Source: Curtobacterium sp. ISL-83 (GTDB taxonomy: Bacteria; Actinomycetota; Actinomycetes; Actinomycetales; Microbacteriaceae). Taken from it: 64,000 bases of DNA. The translations under genes and the position numbers were made by a program. The stretch spans positions 1 through 64,000 of the forward strand of contig NZ_JAGGPH010000009.1 of NCBI RefSeq assembly GCF_018613895.1, read 5' to 3'. The notes beneath the pieces were generated by a model. It was given only the letters and a program-made list of their open reading frames with translations. It made no database searches and was not told where the DNA came from. How positions within the stretch are numbered: the first letter of the stretch is position 1; each line of letters starts with the position of its first letter. Below, piece by piece: positions 1 to 7,061 of this stretch.

Positions 1-22
1 CCCGGGCCCCGCGCAGCCCGCG

Positions 23-40
23 ACCGGGCCGCGGCCCGGT
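23..40. terminator. Palindromic terminator-like repeat after the lacI-type gene
   Basis: An 18-bp perfect palindrome of only G/C plus terminal A/T (ACCGGGCCGCGGCCCGGT) lies 26 bp past the stop of the LacI-family gene. No T-run follows, as is usual for high-GC actinobacterial terminators. It may serve whatever converges from beyond the window edge too. Confidence 0.45.
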
Positions 41-65
41 GCCCCCGACCGCGCAGACTGGGCCG

Positions 66-1172
66 TCAGGCGCCGGTACTCGCCCGCCGGACCAGCCTCG
101 CGGGCAGGGCGACCGGCTCCGCCGCCGTCCCGTCGAGCTTCGCGAGCAGGTGCAGCGCCGCAGCCCGGCCGAGATCGGCTCCCGGCAGTGCGACGCTCGT
201 CAGCGCCGGCGCGGTGACGGACGACGACGGCAGGTCGTCGAACCCGGCGACGGCGAGCTCCTCGGGGACCCGGATGCCGAGCGACCCGGCCACCCGCAGC
301 ACCCCGTACGCCAGGGTGTCGGCCGCGGCGACGACGGCCGTGACCTCGTCGTCCTGCCAGGCCTCGATGACGTGCTCGGTCGCGGACGCCGCCGCCTCCA
401 CGGTGAGGTCAGCGCGGGCCGTGACGTTCGAGACCGCGATCCCGGCGGAGTCGCAGGCCGCTTCGAAGAGCTCCCGGCGGACCCGGAACGTCGTCGCCCG
501 CGAGGTGCCGTCAAGGTACCCGACCCGCCGGTGGCCCTGTTCCGCGAGGTGCGCGACGAGGTCGTCGATCCCGGGCGACAGGTCGTAGTTGACGGCGTCG
601 GAGCCGTCCGGGCCGACGGAGCCAACGGAGTCGGCTGAGCCACCGGAGCCGGCTGAACCACCAGTGCCGTCGGGACCGCGTGTGCCGTCGGGACCATCAG
701 GGCCGGCGGGGCTGTCCGGGGCGTCGAGCAGCACGACCGGCACGCTCGCGCTCATCGGTTCGCCGGCGGCCGGGGCATCGACGAGGATCCCGGCGGGACG
801 CAGCCGCTCGAAGCGCCGGACGTCCGCAGCATCGGGCTGCGCTCCGCGCTCGGTGACCGACAGCACGAGTTGGAACCGGTCGCCCAACGTGTCCCGCACG
901 CCGCGGATGACCTCGGCGAAGAAGGGGTTCGACAGGTCGGGAGCGATGAAGACGACCAGGTCGCCGCTACCGCGGGCGAGCGAGCTCGCGGCGTGGTCGA
1001 CGACGTACCCGAGCTCCGCCACGGCGTCACGCACCCGTGTGGCGATCGGCACGGACACCCGACCGCGGTCCTTGCCGTTCACGACGAGGGAGACCGTGGC
1101 GATGCTGGTGCCGGCGCGCTCGGCCACCATGGCGGCGGTCACGCGGCGGCCGGGAGCAGCGGGGGAAGGCAC
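66..1172 (-). CDS. LacI-family transcriptional regulator with a Gly/Pro/Asp-rich insertion
   Basis: DNA-binding repressor of 368 residues. Residues 11-34 form the LacI helix-turn-helix (ending ATVSLVVNGK), followed by the hinge helix and a periplasmic-binding-protein-like sensor domain (VVFIAPDLSNPFF near 73-85, GFDDLPSS near the C terminus). Residues about 151-191 are a low-complexity stretch of G, P, D, S and T placed just before AVNYDLSPG; LacI relatives normally run straight through here. The start is GTG at 1172, chosen because the helix-turn-helix begins right after it and a -10-like hexamer sits 6 nt upstream. It diverges from the nucleoside hydrolase / MFS / ribokinase operon and probably represses it through the twin operators in the gap, with a ribonucleoside or ribose as inducer (inference from context). 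Confidence 0.9.
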   Translation of the reverse strand: MPSPAAPGRRVTAAMVAERAGTSIATVSLVVNGKDRGRVSVPIATRVRDAVAELGYVVDHAASSLARGSGDLVVFIAPDLSNPFFAEVIRGVRDTLGDRFQLVLSVTERGAQPDAADVRRFERLRPAGILVDAPAAGEPMSASVPVVLLDAPDSPAGPDGPDGTRGPDGTGGSAGSGGSADSVGSVGPDGSDAVNYDLSPGIDDLVAHLAEQGHRRVGYLDGTSRATTFRVRRELFEAACDSAGIAVSNVTARADLTVEAAASATEHVIEAWQDDEVTAVVAAADTLAYGVLRVAGSLGIRVPEELAVAGFDDLPSSSVTAPALTSVALPGADLGRAAALHLLAKLDGTAAEPVALPARLVRRASTGA

Positions 1173-1178
1173 CTGCCG

Positions 1179-1184
1179 ATGCTA
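1179..1184 (-). promoter_or_regulatory. -10 hexamer of a probable leaderless transcript (lacI-type gene)
   Basis: TAGCAT on the minus strand ends 6 nt before the GTG start at 1172, so transcription would begin at or next to the start codon. It fits the actinobacterial TAnnnT -10. No good -35 is visible at 17 bp. Confidence 0.5.
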
Positions 1185-1208
1185 TCGACCGAGCCTCCCG
1201 AACTTGAC

Positions 1209-1222
1209 GTCAAACGCTTGAC
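1209..1222. promoter_or_regulatory. LacI-type operator, copy 1
   Basis: GTCAAACGCTTGAC is a near-perfect palindrome with the central CG typical of LacI-family operators; with flanks it extends to ACGT...ACGT. It lies in the gap between the divergent regulator and the nucleoside operon. Confidence 0.75.
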
Positions 1223-1232
1223 GTGGTTCCAT

Positions 1233-1246
1233 GTCAAACGCTTGAC
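1233..1246. promoter_or_regulatory. LacI-type operator, copy 2
   Basis: The identical 14-mer GTCAAACGCTTGAC occurs again 24 bp downstream of copy 1. Both copies contain TTGACG, a possible -35 element, so a bound repressor could mask it. Two sites so close suggest cooperative binding of dimers or a tetramer. Confidence 0.75.
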
Positions 1247-1343
1247 GCGCCGCCCGGGACTGATCCTCCGTCGGTGCGGATCCCCACCGCGTCGAGCACT
1301 CACGTCCCGCAGAACGATTCCCCGAAGAAGTGGAGCGCCCCCG

Positions 1344-2372
1344 GTGCCCGATGCAACGAAGCACAAGATCATCCTCGACTGCGACCCCGGTCACGACGAC
1401 GCCGTGGCCCTCCTGTTGGCGCACGGCAGCCCCGACATCGAACTCCTCGCCGTGACCACCGTCGTCGGTAACCAGACGCTGCCGAAGGTCACCCGGAACG
1501 CGCTCGCCGTCGCCCGGATCGCCGGGATCACCGGTGTGCCGTTCGCCGCCGGTGCCGACCGCCCGCTGCTCCGCGAGATCGAGGTGGCCCCCGACATCCA
1601 CGGCGAGAGCGGCCTCGACGGCCCGATGCTCCCCGAGCCCGCGTTCGCGCTGGACGAGCGGCACGCCGTCGACCTGATCATCGACACCGTGATGGCGCAC
1701 GAGCCCGGCACCGTCACCCTCGTGCCGACCGGCGGTCTGACGAACATCGCGCTGGCCGCCCGGAAGGAACCGCAGATCATCGAGCGCGTCAAGCAGGTCG
1801 TGCTGATGGGCGGTGGTGTCCACGTCGGCAACTGGAGCCCCGTCGCCGAGTTCAACATCGTGATCGACCCCGAGGCCGCCTCGATCGTCTTCAGCGCCGG
1901 TTGGGAGGTCGTGATGGTCGGCCTCGACCTCACGCACCAGGCACTCGCCACCCCCGAGGTCGCCGCGCGCATCGCCGCCGTCGGTACCGCTCCTGCTGCC
2001 TTCGTCGGCGAGCTGCTCGACTTCTTCGGCCAGACGTACAAGGACGCGCAGGGCTTCGACTCCCCGCCCGTCCACGACCCGTGCGCCGTCGCCTACGTCA
2101 TCGACCCGACGATCGTGCGTGCCGTGAAGGTGCCGATCTCGATCGAGACGCAGGGCACCCTGACCCTCGGGATGACCGTCGCCGACTTCCGTGCCCCGGC
2201 CCCGGAGGACTGCAGGACGAGCGCCGCGATGGAACTCGACCACGCCCGGTTCTGGGACCTGGTCGTCGACGCCCTCGAGCGCATCGGCGAGACCCCCGAC
2301 ACCGGCTGGACCCCGCGTGCCGCAGCGGACGCGGTCGCCATCAACGAACACACCGTCACCCCGGAGGCCTGA
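1344..2372 (+). CDS. Nucleoside hydrolase (inosine/uridine-preferring, IunH/Rih family)
   Basis: Cytosolic enzyme predicted to hydrolyse the N-glycosidic bond of ribonucleosides, giving base plus ribose. The 342-residue protein carries the family's calcium-binding signature at residues 12-19 (DCDPGHDD) and a late His-Asp pair at 244-245 (HDPCAVAY) that matches the conserved active-site region. The GTG start at 1344 puts the signature at the usual distance from the N terminus; a purine-rich stretch (GAAGAAGTGGAG) lies upstream. It is first in an operon with an MFS transporter and ribokinase, so the ribose released can be phosphorylated by the third gene. Substrate preference (purine or pyrimidine) cannot be read from sequence alone. 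Confidence 0.9.
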   Translation: MPDATKHKIILDCDPGHDDAVALLLAHGSPDIELLAVTTVVGNQTLPKVTRNALAVARIAGITGVPFAAGADRPLLREIEVAPDIHGESGLDGPMLPEPAFALDERHAVDLIIDTVMAHEPGTVTLVPTGGLTNIALAARKEPQIIERVKQVVLMGGGVHVGNWSPVAEFNIVIDPEAASIVFSAGWEVVMVGLDLTHQALATPEVAARIAAVGTAPAAFVGELLDFFGQTYKDAQGFDSPPVHDPCAVAYVIDPTIVRAVKVPISIETQGTLTLGMTVADFRAPAPEDCRTSAAMELDHARFWDLVVDALERIGETPDTGWTPRAAADAVAINEHTVTPEA

Positions 2373-2378
2373 CCCACC

Positions 2379-3806
2379 ATGACCACCACCTCGACGACGA
2401 CGTCGACGATGTCCCGCAAGTCGATCGGCGCCCTCACCGCCGCGCTCCTGGCGGCGTGCATCGCGTTCCAGCTGAACGCGAGCATGCTCAGCCCCGCCCT
2501 CGTCACGATGGCGCGTGAACTCCACACGGACGACGCGACGATCGGCCTCTCCCAGACGCTGTTCTTCACCCTCGCAGCGCTGTTCTCCCTGTTCCTCCCG
2601 CGCCTGTCCGACATCGTCGGACGCAAGCGGGTGCTGCTCGGCATGCTCGCGGTGATGCTCGTCGGCAGCGTCGTGGCGGCCCTCGCGGTGAACGTGCCGA
2701 TGCTGTTCGCCGGCCGGATCATCCAGGGCGTCACGGGCCCGGTCGTCCCGGTCTGCCTGCTCATCCTGCGCAACGAGATCGCCGACCCAAAGCGGTACGG
2801 CGCGGCCCTCGGGCTGCTCACCGCGGTCAACGGCGGCATCGCCGGTGTCGATGCGCTCGCCGGGGGCTGGATCGCGACGAACTTCGGGTTCCGCGGCATC
2901 TTCTGGGTGATCGCGCTCGTCACGGTCATCGCCGCGGTGCTCGTCGCCGTGTGGGGTGTGGAGTCGCGGCCGTCCGAGGGCACCCGGATGGACTGGCTCG
3001 GCGTCGTCCCGCTCGTCATCAGCGTCGGCGCGCTGCTCACCGCCTGCAACGAAGCCGGCAAGCTCGGCGCCGCCAACCCCGTGGTCGTGATCGGCGGCAT
3101 CGTCGTCGCGCTGGCGGCCTTCGCGGTGTTCTGGGCCGTCGAGTCGCGGGTCCGAGAGCCCCTGGTCGAGACCCGGTTCCTCAAGCGCCGGGCGACGTGG
3201 GCGCTGCTCCTCGCGACGCTGCTGACGATGACCGGCGTGTTCGCGGTCGTCAACGGCCTCGTCACGAGTCTCGCGCAGAACCACGAGGTCGGCTTCGGGA
3301 TGGAACCCGACCTCGCCTCGCTCGCGTTCCTGACGCCGTACGCGCTGGTCGGCTGGATCGTCGGACCGTTCGCCGGCCGACTCGCCCCGACGCTCGGCTA
3401 CCGCGCCGTCCTGCGCGTCGGTCTGGTCGGCAGCATCGTCGCCACGCTCGTGATGGCGATCGTGGGTGTCCACTCGCTGCCCGTGCTCATCGCCGCGACC
3501 GTCCTGATCGGCATCACCTACGCCGGCATCGCGAACATCATCCTGAACGGCCTGGGCATCGTCCTGTCGCCGGCTTCGAACCCGGGCTTCCTGCCGGGCC
3601 TCAACGCGGGCGCGTTCAACCTCGGTGCCGGCATCAGCTTCGCGGTGCTGCCCGCGCTGCAGATCGCGCTCGGCACCGGCGGGTCCGCGGGGACCGGCGG
3701 CTACTCCGGTGGCATGCTGCTCGGTGCCGTGATCACCTGTGCGGCCCTGGCCACGTCCTTCCTCATCCCGCGCCCGGCCTCGGCCGAGACAGGAGCCGCC
3801 GCATGA
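2379..3806 (+). CDS. MFS transporter, probable nucleoside or ribose uptake
   Basis: Membrane transporter of 475 residues with many hydrophobic segments and the MFS motif A between helices 2 and 3 (RLSDIVGRKR, residues 75-84). The overall form resembles drug-resistance-type MFS members, but the operon (nucleoside hydrolase before, ribokinase after) suggests import of a nucleoside or pentose; this is inference. It starts 6 bp after the upstream stop with GGAGG at 2363-2367. The first ten residues are almost all Ser/Thr, so Met-11 (position 2409) is an alternative start. Its stop overlaps the ribokinase start as ATGA. Confidence 0.8.
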   Translation: MTTTSTTTSTMSRKSIGALTAALLAACIAFQLNASMLSPALVTMARELHTDDATIGLSQTLFFTLAALFSLFLPRLSDIVGRKRVLLGMLAVMLVGSVVAALAVNVPMLFAGRIIQGVTGPVVPVCLLILRNEIADPKRYGAALGLLTAVNGGIAGVDALAGGWIATNFGFRGIFWVIALVTVIAAVLVAVWGVESRPSEGTRMDWLGVVPLVISVGALLTACNEAGKLGAANPVVVIGGIVVALAAFAVFWAVESRVREPLVETRFLKRRATWALLLATLLTMTGVFAVVNGLVTSLAQNHEVGFGMEPDLASLAFLTPYALVGWIVGPFAGRLAPTLGYRAVLRVGLVGSIVATLVMAIVGVHSLPVLIAATVLIGITYAGIANIILNGLGIVLSPASNPGFLPGLNAGAFNLGAGISFAVLPALQIALGTGGSAGTGGYSGGMLLGAVITCAALATSFLIPRPASAETGAAA

Positions 3807-4660
3807 CCGGCATCGTCGTCGTCGGCAGCCTCAACGCGGACCTGGTGGTCCGCACCGAGCGCTTCCCGAAGCCCGGTGAGACCCTCCAGGGGTCGGACCT
3901 CGCCATCCTGCCCGGCGGCAAGTCCGCCAACCAGGCGGTGGCAGCCGGGAGGCTCGGGGGAACCGTCCGAATGATCGGTGCGGTCGGCGACGACGGGAAC
4001 GGGGCGCTGCTCCGCGACTCCGTCGCGGCCGCCGGGGTCGACACCACGCACGTGGCCGTCCGGCAGGGCACCGCCACCGGCACCGCGGTCATCACGGTGG
4101 ACGGGGCCGGCGAGAACACCATCGTGATCTCCGCCGGAGCGAACGGCACGCTGACGCCGGACGACGTCCCCGCGGACGCCTTCGACGGTGCCGGGGTGCT
4201 CGGGCTCTGCCTCGAGGTCTCGATCGACGTCGTGCTCGCCGCCGCCCGTGCCGCCCGTACGGCCGGCGTGACGGTGCTGACGAACCTGTCGCCGTTCGGG
4301 GCCGTGCCGTCGGAGCTGCTCGACCTGACCGACGTGCTGCTGCTGAACGAGCACGAGGCCGCCGCCCTCGGCGAGCACGGGGTGCGGCGCTCCGTCGTGA
4401 CCCGGGGCGGGGACGGCTGCGTCGTCCACGACGGCGACGCCGACCCGGTGTCGATCGACGCCGTGCCCGTGCAGGCCGTGGACACCACGGGCTGCGGTGA
4501 CGCGTTCATGGGAGCGGTGGCGCTCCGTCTGGCAGCCGGCGACTCCCTGGTGGAGGCCGCTCGGTTCGCCATCGGTGTCGGGGCGTACGCCGCGACGAAG
4601 CCGGGCGCGCAGGCGTCCTACCCGACCCCGTCCGAACTCGAGGCGTTCCTGCGGGCGTGA
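3803..4660 (+). CDS. rbsK: Ribokinase (PfkB family)
   Basis: Phosphorylates D-ribose with ATP to ribose 5-phosphate in the cytosol. The 285-residue protein has the N-terminal PfkB signature (GGKSANQAVAAGRLGG near 35-50) and the C-terminal anion-hole motif DTTGCGDAF at residues 227-235, with Asp-233 as catalytic base. The ATG at 3803 overlaps the stop of the MFS gene and has AGGAG at 3791-3795. It is slightly short for the family (about 300), with loss spread over loops. It completes a nucleoside-salvage operon: hydrolysis, transport, phosphorylation. Confidence 0.92.
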   Translation: MTGIVVVGSLNADLVVRTERFPKPGETLQGSDLAILPGGKSANQAVAAGRLGGTVRMIGAVGDDGNGALLRDSVAAAGVDTTHVAVRQGTATGTAVITVDGAGENTIVISAGANGTLTPDDVPADAFDGAGVLGLCLEVSIDVVLAAARAARTAGVTVLTNLSPFGAVPSELLDLTDVLLLNEHEAAALGEHGVRRSVVTRGGDGCVVHDGDADPVSIDAVPVQAVDTTGCGDAFMGAVALRLAAGDSLVEAARFAIGVGAYAATKPGAQASYPTPSELEAFLRA

Positions 4661-4768
4661 GCGCGCCTCTCCCACCGGCACGGCCCGCCCGCCGCTGGCG
4701 CGACGGTCGGGAACCGGCGGCGTGGGCTCAGGCCGTCGTCCGTTCCGAACCGGCGTGACCCGGGGCGC

Positions 4769-4774
4769 TAGCGT
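4769..4774 (+). promoter_or_regulatory. -10 hexamer of a probable leaderless transcript (Ppx/GppA gene)
   Basis: TAGCGT ends 6 nt before the GTG at 4781; no ribosome binding site is present. Confidence 0.55.
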
Positions 4775-4780
4775 GGTGCC

Positions 4781-5722
4781 GTGCGCGTAGGAGTCCTCGA
4801 CATCGGGTCCAACACCGGCCACCTGCTGGTGGTCGACGCCCACGGCGGCGCGGCACCGCTGCCGGCGTCCTCGTTCAAGCAGGCGCTCCGGTTGGCCGAG
4901 CACCTCGACGAGTCCGGCGCCGTGACCGACGAGGGGGTCGACGCACTCACGACGTTCGTCGCGGAGTCGGTCCGCGTCGCCGAGGAGCGCGGGTGCGAGG
5001 ACATGCTCGGCTTCGCGACCTCGGCCGTCCGCGACGCGGTGAACTCGGACGCCGTCCTCGCACACGTCGAGGCCGCCACCGGGGTCGAGCTCGCCGTCCT
5101 CTCCGGCGAGGACGAGGCCCGACTCACCTTCCTGGCGGTACGACGGTGGTTCGGGTGGTCCGCGGGGCGGCTCGCGGTGTTCGACATCGGCGGAGGGTCG
5201 CTCGAGATCGCCGGTGGTGCGGACGAAGCGCCGGACGTGGCCTGGTCGATGCCGATCGGGGCGGCGCGGCTCGCCCGGACGTACTTCGCGTCCGGGACCC
5301 CGACCGAGGACGACGTCCGCCGGATCCGCCACGAGATCCGGGTCGAGATCGCGCGGGACGCCGGGCTGCTCCTGCGGTCGGGGCGTCCGGACCGTGCGGT
5401 CGCGACCTCGAAGACGTTCCGCTCGATCGCTCGGATCTGCGGATCGGCTCCCTCTGCTGCGGGGCCGCTCGTGCCGCGGTCGCTCGACGGGGCGGTGCTC
5501 CGTCGGAAGCTTCCGTCGCTGCTGACGATGTCCGTGGAGGAACTCGCCGAGCTGCCCGGGGTGTCCGCGAGCCGCGCGCACCAGGTCGTGCCGGGGGCGC
5601 TCGTCGCCGAGGCGTGCCTGGACATCTTCGACCTGCCGTCGCTCGAGATCTGCCCGTGGGCGCTGCGCGAGGGCGTGATCCTCGAGCGGCTCGACCAGTT
5701 GTCCGTACTCGGGACGCCGTAG
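4781..5722 (+). CDS. Ppx/GppA-family phosphatase
   Basis: Member of the exopolyphosphatase / guanosine pentaphosphate phosphohydrolase family, acting on polyphosphate or (p)ppGpp in the cytosol. The 313-residue protein has the two phosphate-binding loops of the ASKHA fold: [10 protein letters not shown] at residues 7-16 and [10 protein letters not shown] at 134-143. It lacks the C-terminal HD-like domain of E. coli Ppx, as is normal for short actinobacterial members; the C terminus ([17 protein letters not shown]) is typical of them. The GTG at 4781 is supported by the DIGSN loop starting at residue 7. It is a single gene preceded by its own promoter. Whether it prefers polyphosphate or pppGpp is not decidable here. 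Confidence 0.88.
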   Translation: MRVGVLDIGSNTGHLLVVDAHGGAAPLPASSFKQALRLAEHLDESGAVTDEGVDALTTFVAESVRVAEERGCEDMLGFATSAVRDAVNSDAVLAHVEAATGVELAVLSGEDEARLTFLAVRRWFGWSAGRLAVFDIGGGSLEIAGGADEAPDVAWSMPIGAARLARTYFASGTPTEDDVRRIRHEIRVEIARDAGLLLRSGRPDRAVATSKTFRSIARICGSAPSAAGPLVPRSLDGAVLRRKLPSLLTMSVEELAELPGVSASRAHQVVPGALVAEACLDIFDLPSLEICPWALREGVILERLDQLSVLGTP

Positions 5723-5759
5723 GCAGCGGGGTCGGGCAGGGCGGGCGGGTGCCGGGTGC

Positions 5760-5938
5760 GAGACGCCCCCGTCTGCCCGAGACACGGCGGGGCCCGTGAG
5801 ACGCCGCGAAAAGCCGCGGCGTCTCGAGCGGGACGGGGCGCTTCGCGGGCAACGGGGGCGTCTCGCCGGGACCGGGCGGCCACGAGGACGGGGGCGTCTC
5901 GTCGAGACGGGGGCGTTTCGCCGAGACGGGGGCGTTCC
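5760..5938. repeat. Cluster of GAGACG/CGTCTC hexamers, locus 1
   Basis: About 180 bp of intergenic DNA between the phosphatase and an ABM-domain gene with seven exact GAGACG or CGTCTC hexamers plus near-matches, usually followed or preceded by a run of C or G (GAGACGCCCC, GAGACGGGGGCG). One unit pair forms a perfect 11-bp hairpin. A second cluster of the same type lies at 45158-45324. Function unknown; no reading frame in it looks coding. Confidence 0.7.
5798..5825. terminator. Perfect hairpin inside the GAGACG cluster, possible terminator
   Basis: Arms GAGACGCCGCG and CGCGGCGTCTC (11 bp, perfect) flank a 6-nt loop AAAAGC. It lies between the convergent phosphatase and ABM genes and could stop transcription from both. 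Confidence 0.5.
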
Positions 5939-5947
5939 GGGACCGTG

Positions 5948-6550
5948 TCAGGGCTTACCGGGCGCGAGGAGCCAGGGGCGGATCAGCCGGGTGACGAACG
6001 GGAGCACCCAGAACGTCATGATCGGGGTGAGCACGACGGTCGTGATGAACACCCGCGGCAGCGCTGACAGGTGCCCGAACGACGGGACGAAGATCCCGAC
6101 GAGGATCGTGAAGACCAGGTTCACCGGGAAGAACCCGAGCCAGATGCTCACCGCCTGCTTCCACCGCGGCGGCGCACTCGACGCGGGGGTGTCGGCCGGG
6201 GCGTCGAACCAACCCTCGATCCCCGTCCGCTTCTCGACCCGGGACTCCACGACGAGGTCCCGGCCGACGTCGAGCCACCGGAGCCGGTCGTCCGAGTTCT
6301 CCCACGTCGCGAGCGAGTCGTGGTCGGCGAACCGGTAGAGCATGTGCCACTCCCGGCTCGTGGCGTGCGAGCGGACCCACCCCGAACCGAGGAAGCCGGG
6401 GTAGCGGTTCGCCAGGTTCACGCCGGACTGCACCCAGCAGGTGGCGTCGGGGATGCGGTCGGGTTCGACCAGGCGGGTGATGGACACGGTGACGGGCGGG
6501 CCGCTGAGCGCTCGTGGCGCGGGTGCGGCTCCAGGCTCTTCTGGAGTCAT
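5948..6550 (-). CDS. Antibiotic-biosynthesis-monooxygenase-like domain protein with two C-terminal membrane segments
   Basis: Residues about 25-110 look like an ABM-type ferredoxin fold (WVRSHATSREWHMLYRF, then DSLATWENSDDRLRWL), the shape of small quinone monooxygenases and related dimeric proteins. Residues about 140-195 hold two hydrophobic segments (LGFFPVNLVFTILVGIF and VFITTVVLTPIMTFWVL). This ABM plus two-TM arrangement is known in actinobacteria but has no assigned role. The start at 6550 (200 residues) is chosen over a longer frame because GACACT lies 6 nt upstream, as in other leaderless genes here, and the longer extension looks non-coding. Confidence 0.75.
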   Translation of the reverse strand: MTPEEPGAAPAPRALSGPPVTVSITRLVEPDRIPDATCWVQSGVNLANRYPGFLGSGWVRSHATSREWHMLYRFADHDSLATWENSDDRLRWLDVGRDLVVESRVEKRTGIEGWFDAPADTPASSAPPRWKQAVSIWLGFFPVNLVFTILVGIFVPSFGHLSALPRVFITTVVLTPIMTFWVLPFVTRLIRPWLLAPGKP

Positions 6551-6616
6551 GCGCCCAGTGTCGCCGACGCGTGTTACCGGCTCGTGTCGTTCCTTCGCCC
6601 GTGCTTGACTGGTCTG

Positions 6617-7060
6617 ATGACAGCGCAAGGGCCCATCGGGATCGGCTACGAGGGATTAGACCTCCCAGGGTTGATCGACCGGCTGCGGCTCCGTGGGGTC
6701 ACTCACGTCGTAGACGTCCGGCTCAATCCCATATCGCGCAAGCGAGGCCTCTCCAAGACCGCGTTGCGAGAGGGTCTCGAGGCAGCGGGGATCGACTACA
6801 GCCACCTCCGTTCGCTCGGTAACCCGAAGGCGAACAGGGATGGTTTCGCAACAGTTGTCGGACCCGAAGCTCGGTCATGTCGCGACGCGTACCGGACGCT
6901 CCTGGAGACGCGCCCCGCGCAAGATGCACTGGACCAGATCCGAGCGCTGAACGAGCACCAACGCGTTGCGCTCCTCTGCTTCGAGGCCGATGAACCCCAC
7001 TGTCACCGTGAGCTCGTCCTCGAAGCTCTCCGGAGTCCGTCCCTCGCTCTCGTCGGCTGA
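6617..7060 (+). CDS. DUF488 family protein
   Basis: Small cytosolic protein of 147 residues. The family hallmarks are present: VDVRLNPISRKRGLSK at residues 32-47, LGNP at 67-70, and the cysteine/histidine signature CFEADEPHCHR at 121-131. DUF488 has no firm biochemical function; family members are often found in accessory regions and near nucleic-acid-related genes. Its DNA is visibly lower in GC and uses more A/T-ending codons than its neighbours, suggesting transfer. It ends 1 bp from the stop of the opposing gene at 7062, so the two transcripts must overlap. Confidence 0.85.
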   Translation: MTAQGPIGIGYEGLDLPGLIDRLRLRGVTHVVDVRLNPISRKRGLSKTALREGLEAAGIDYSHLRSLGNPKANRDGFATVVGPEARSCRDAYRTLLETRPAQDALDQIRALNEHQRVALLCFEADEPHCHRELVLEALRSPSLALVG

Positions 7061-7061
7061 G

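Noticed and set aside
870..2372. 500-residue form of the nucleoside hydrolase starting at 870
   Set aside because: The extra N terminus is antisense to the LacI gene and crosses the operators; the DCDPGHDD motif must lie near the N terminus, so GTG 1344 is the start.
1182..3473. 763-residue open frame on the minus strand
   Set aside because: It is antisense to the nucleoside hydrolase / MFS operon, has the His/Arg/Asp-rich composition of a GC-rich shadow frame, and no domain. The same applies to the long frames at 3701-5785, 11214-12965, 15717-18110, 31611-33863, 34333-36264, 43770-46664 and 51185-54163.
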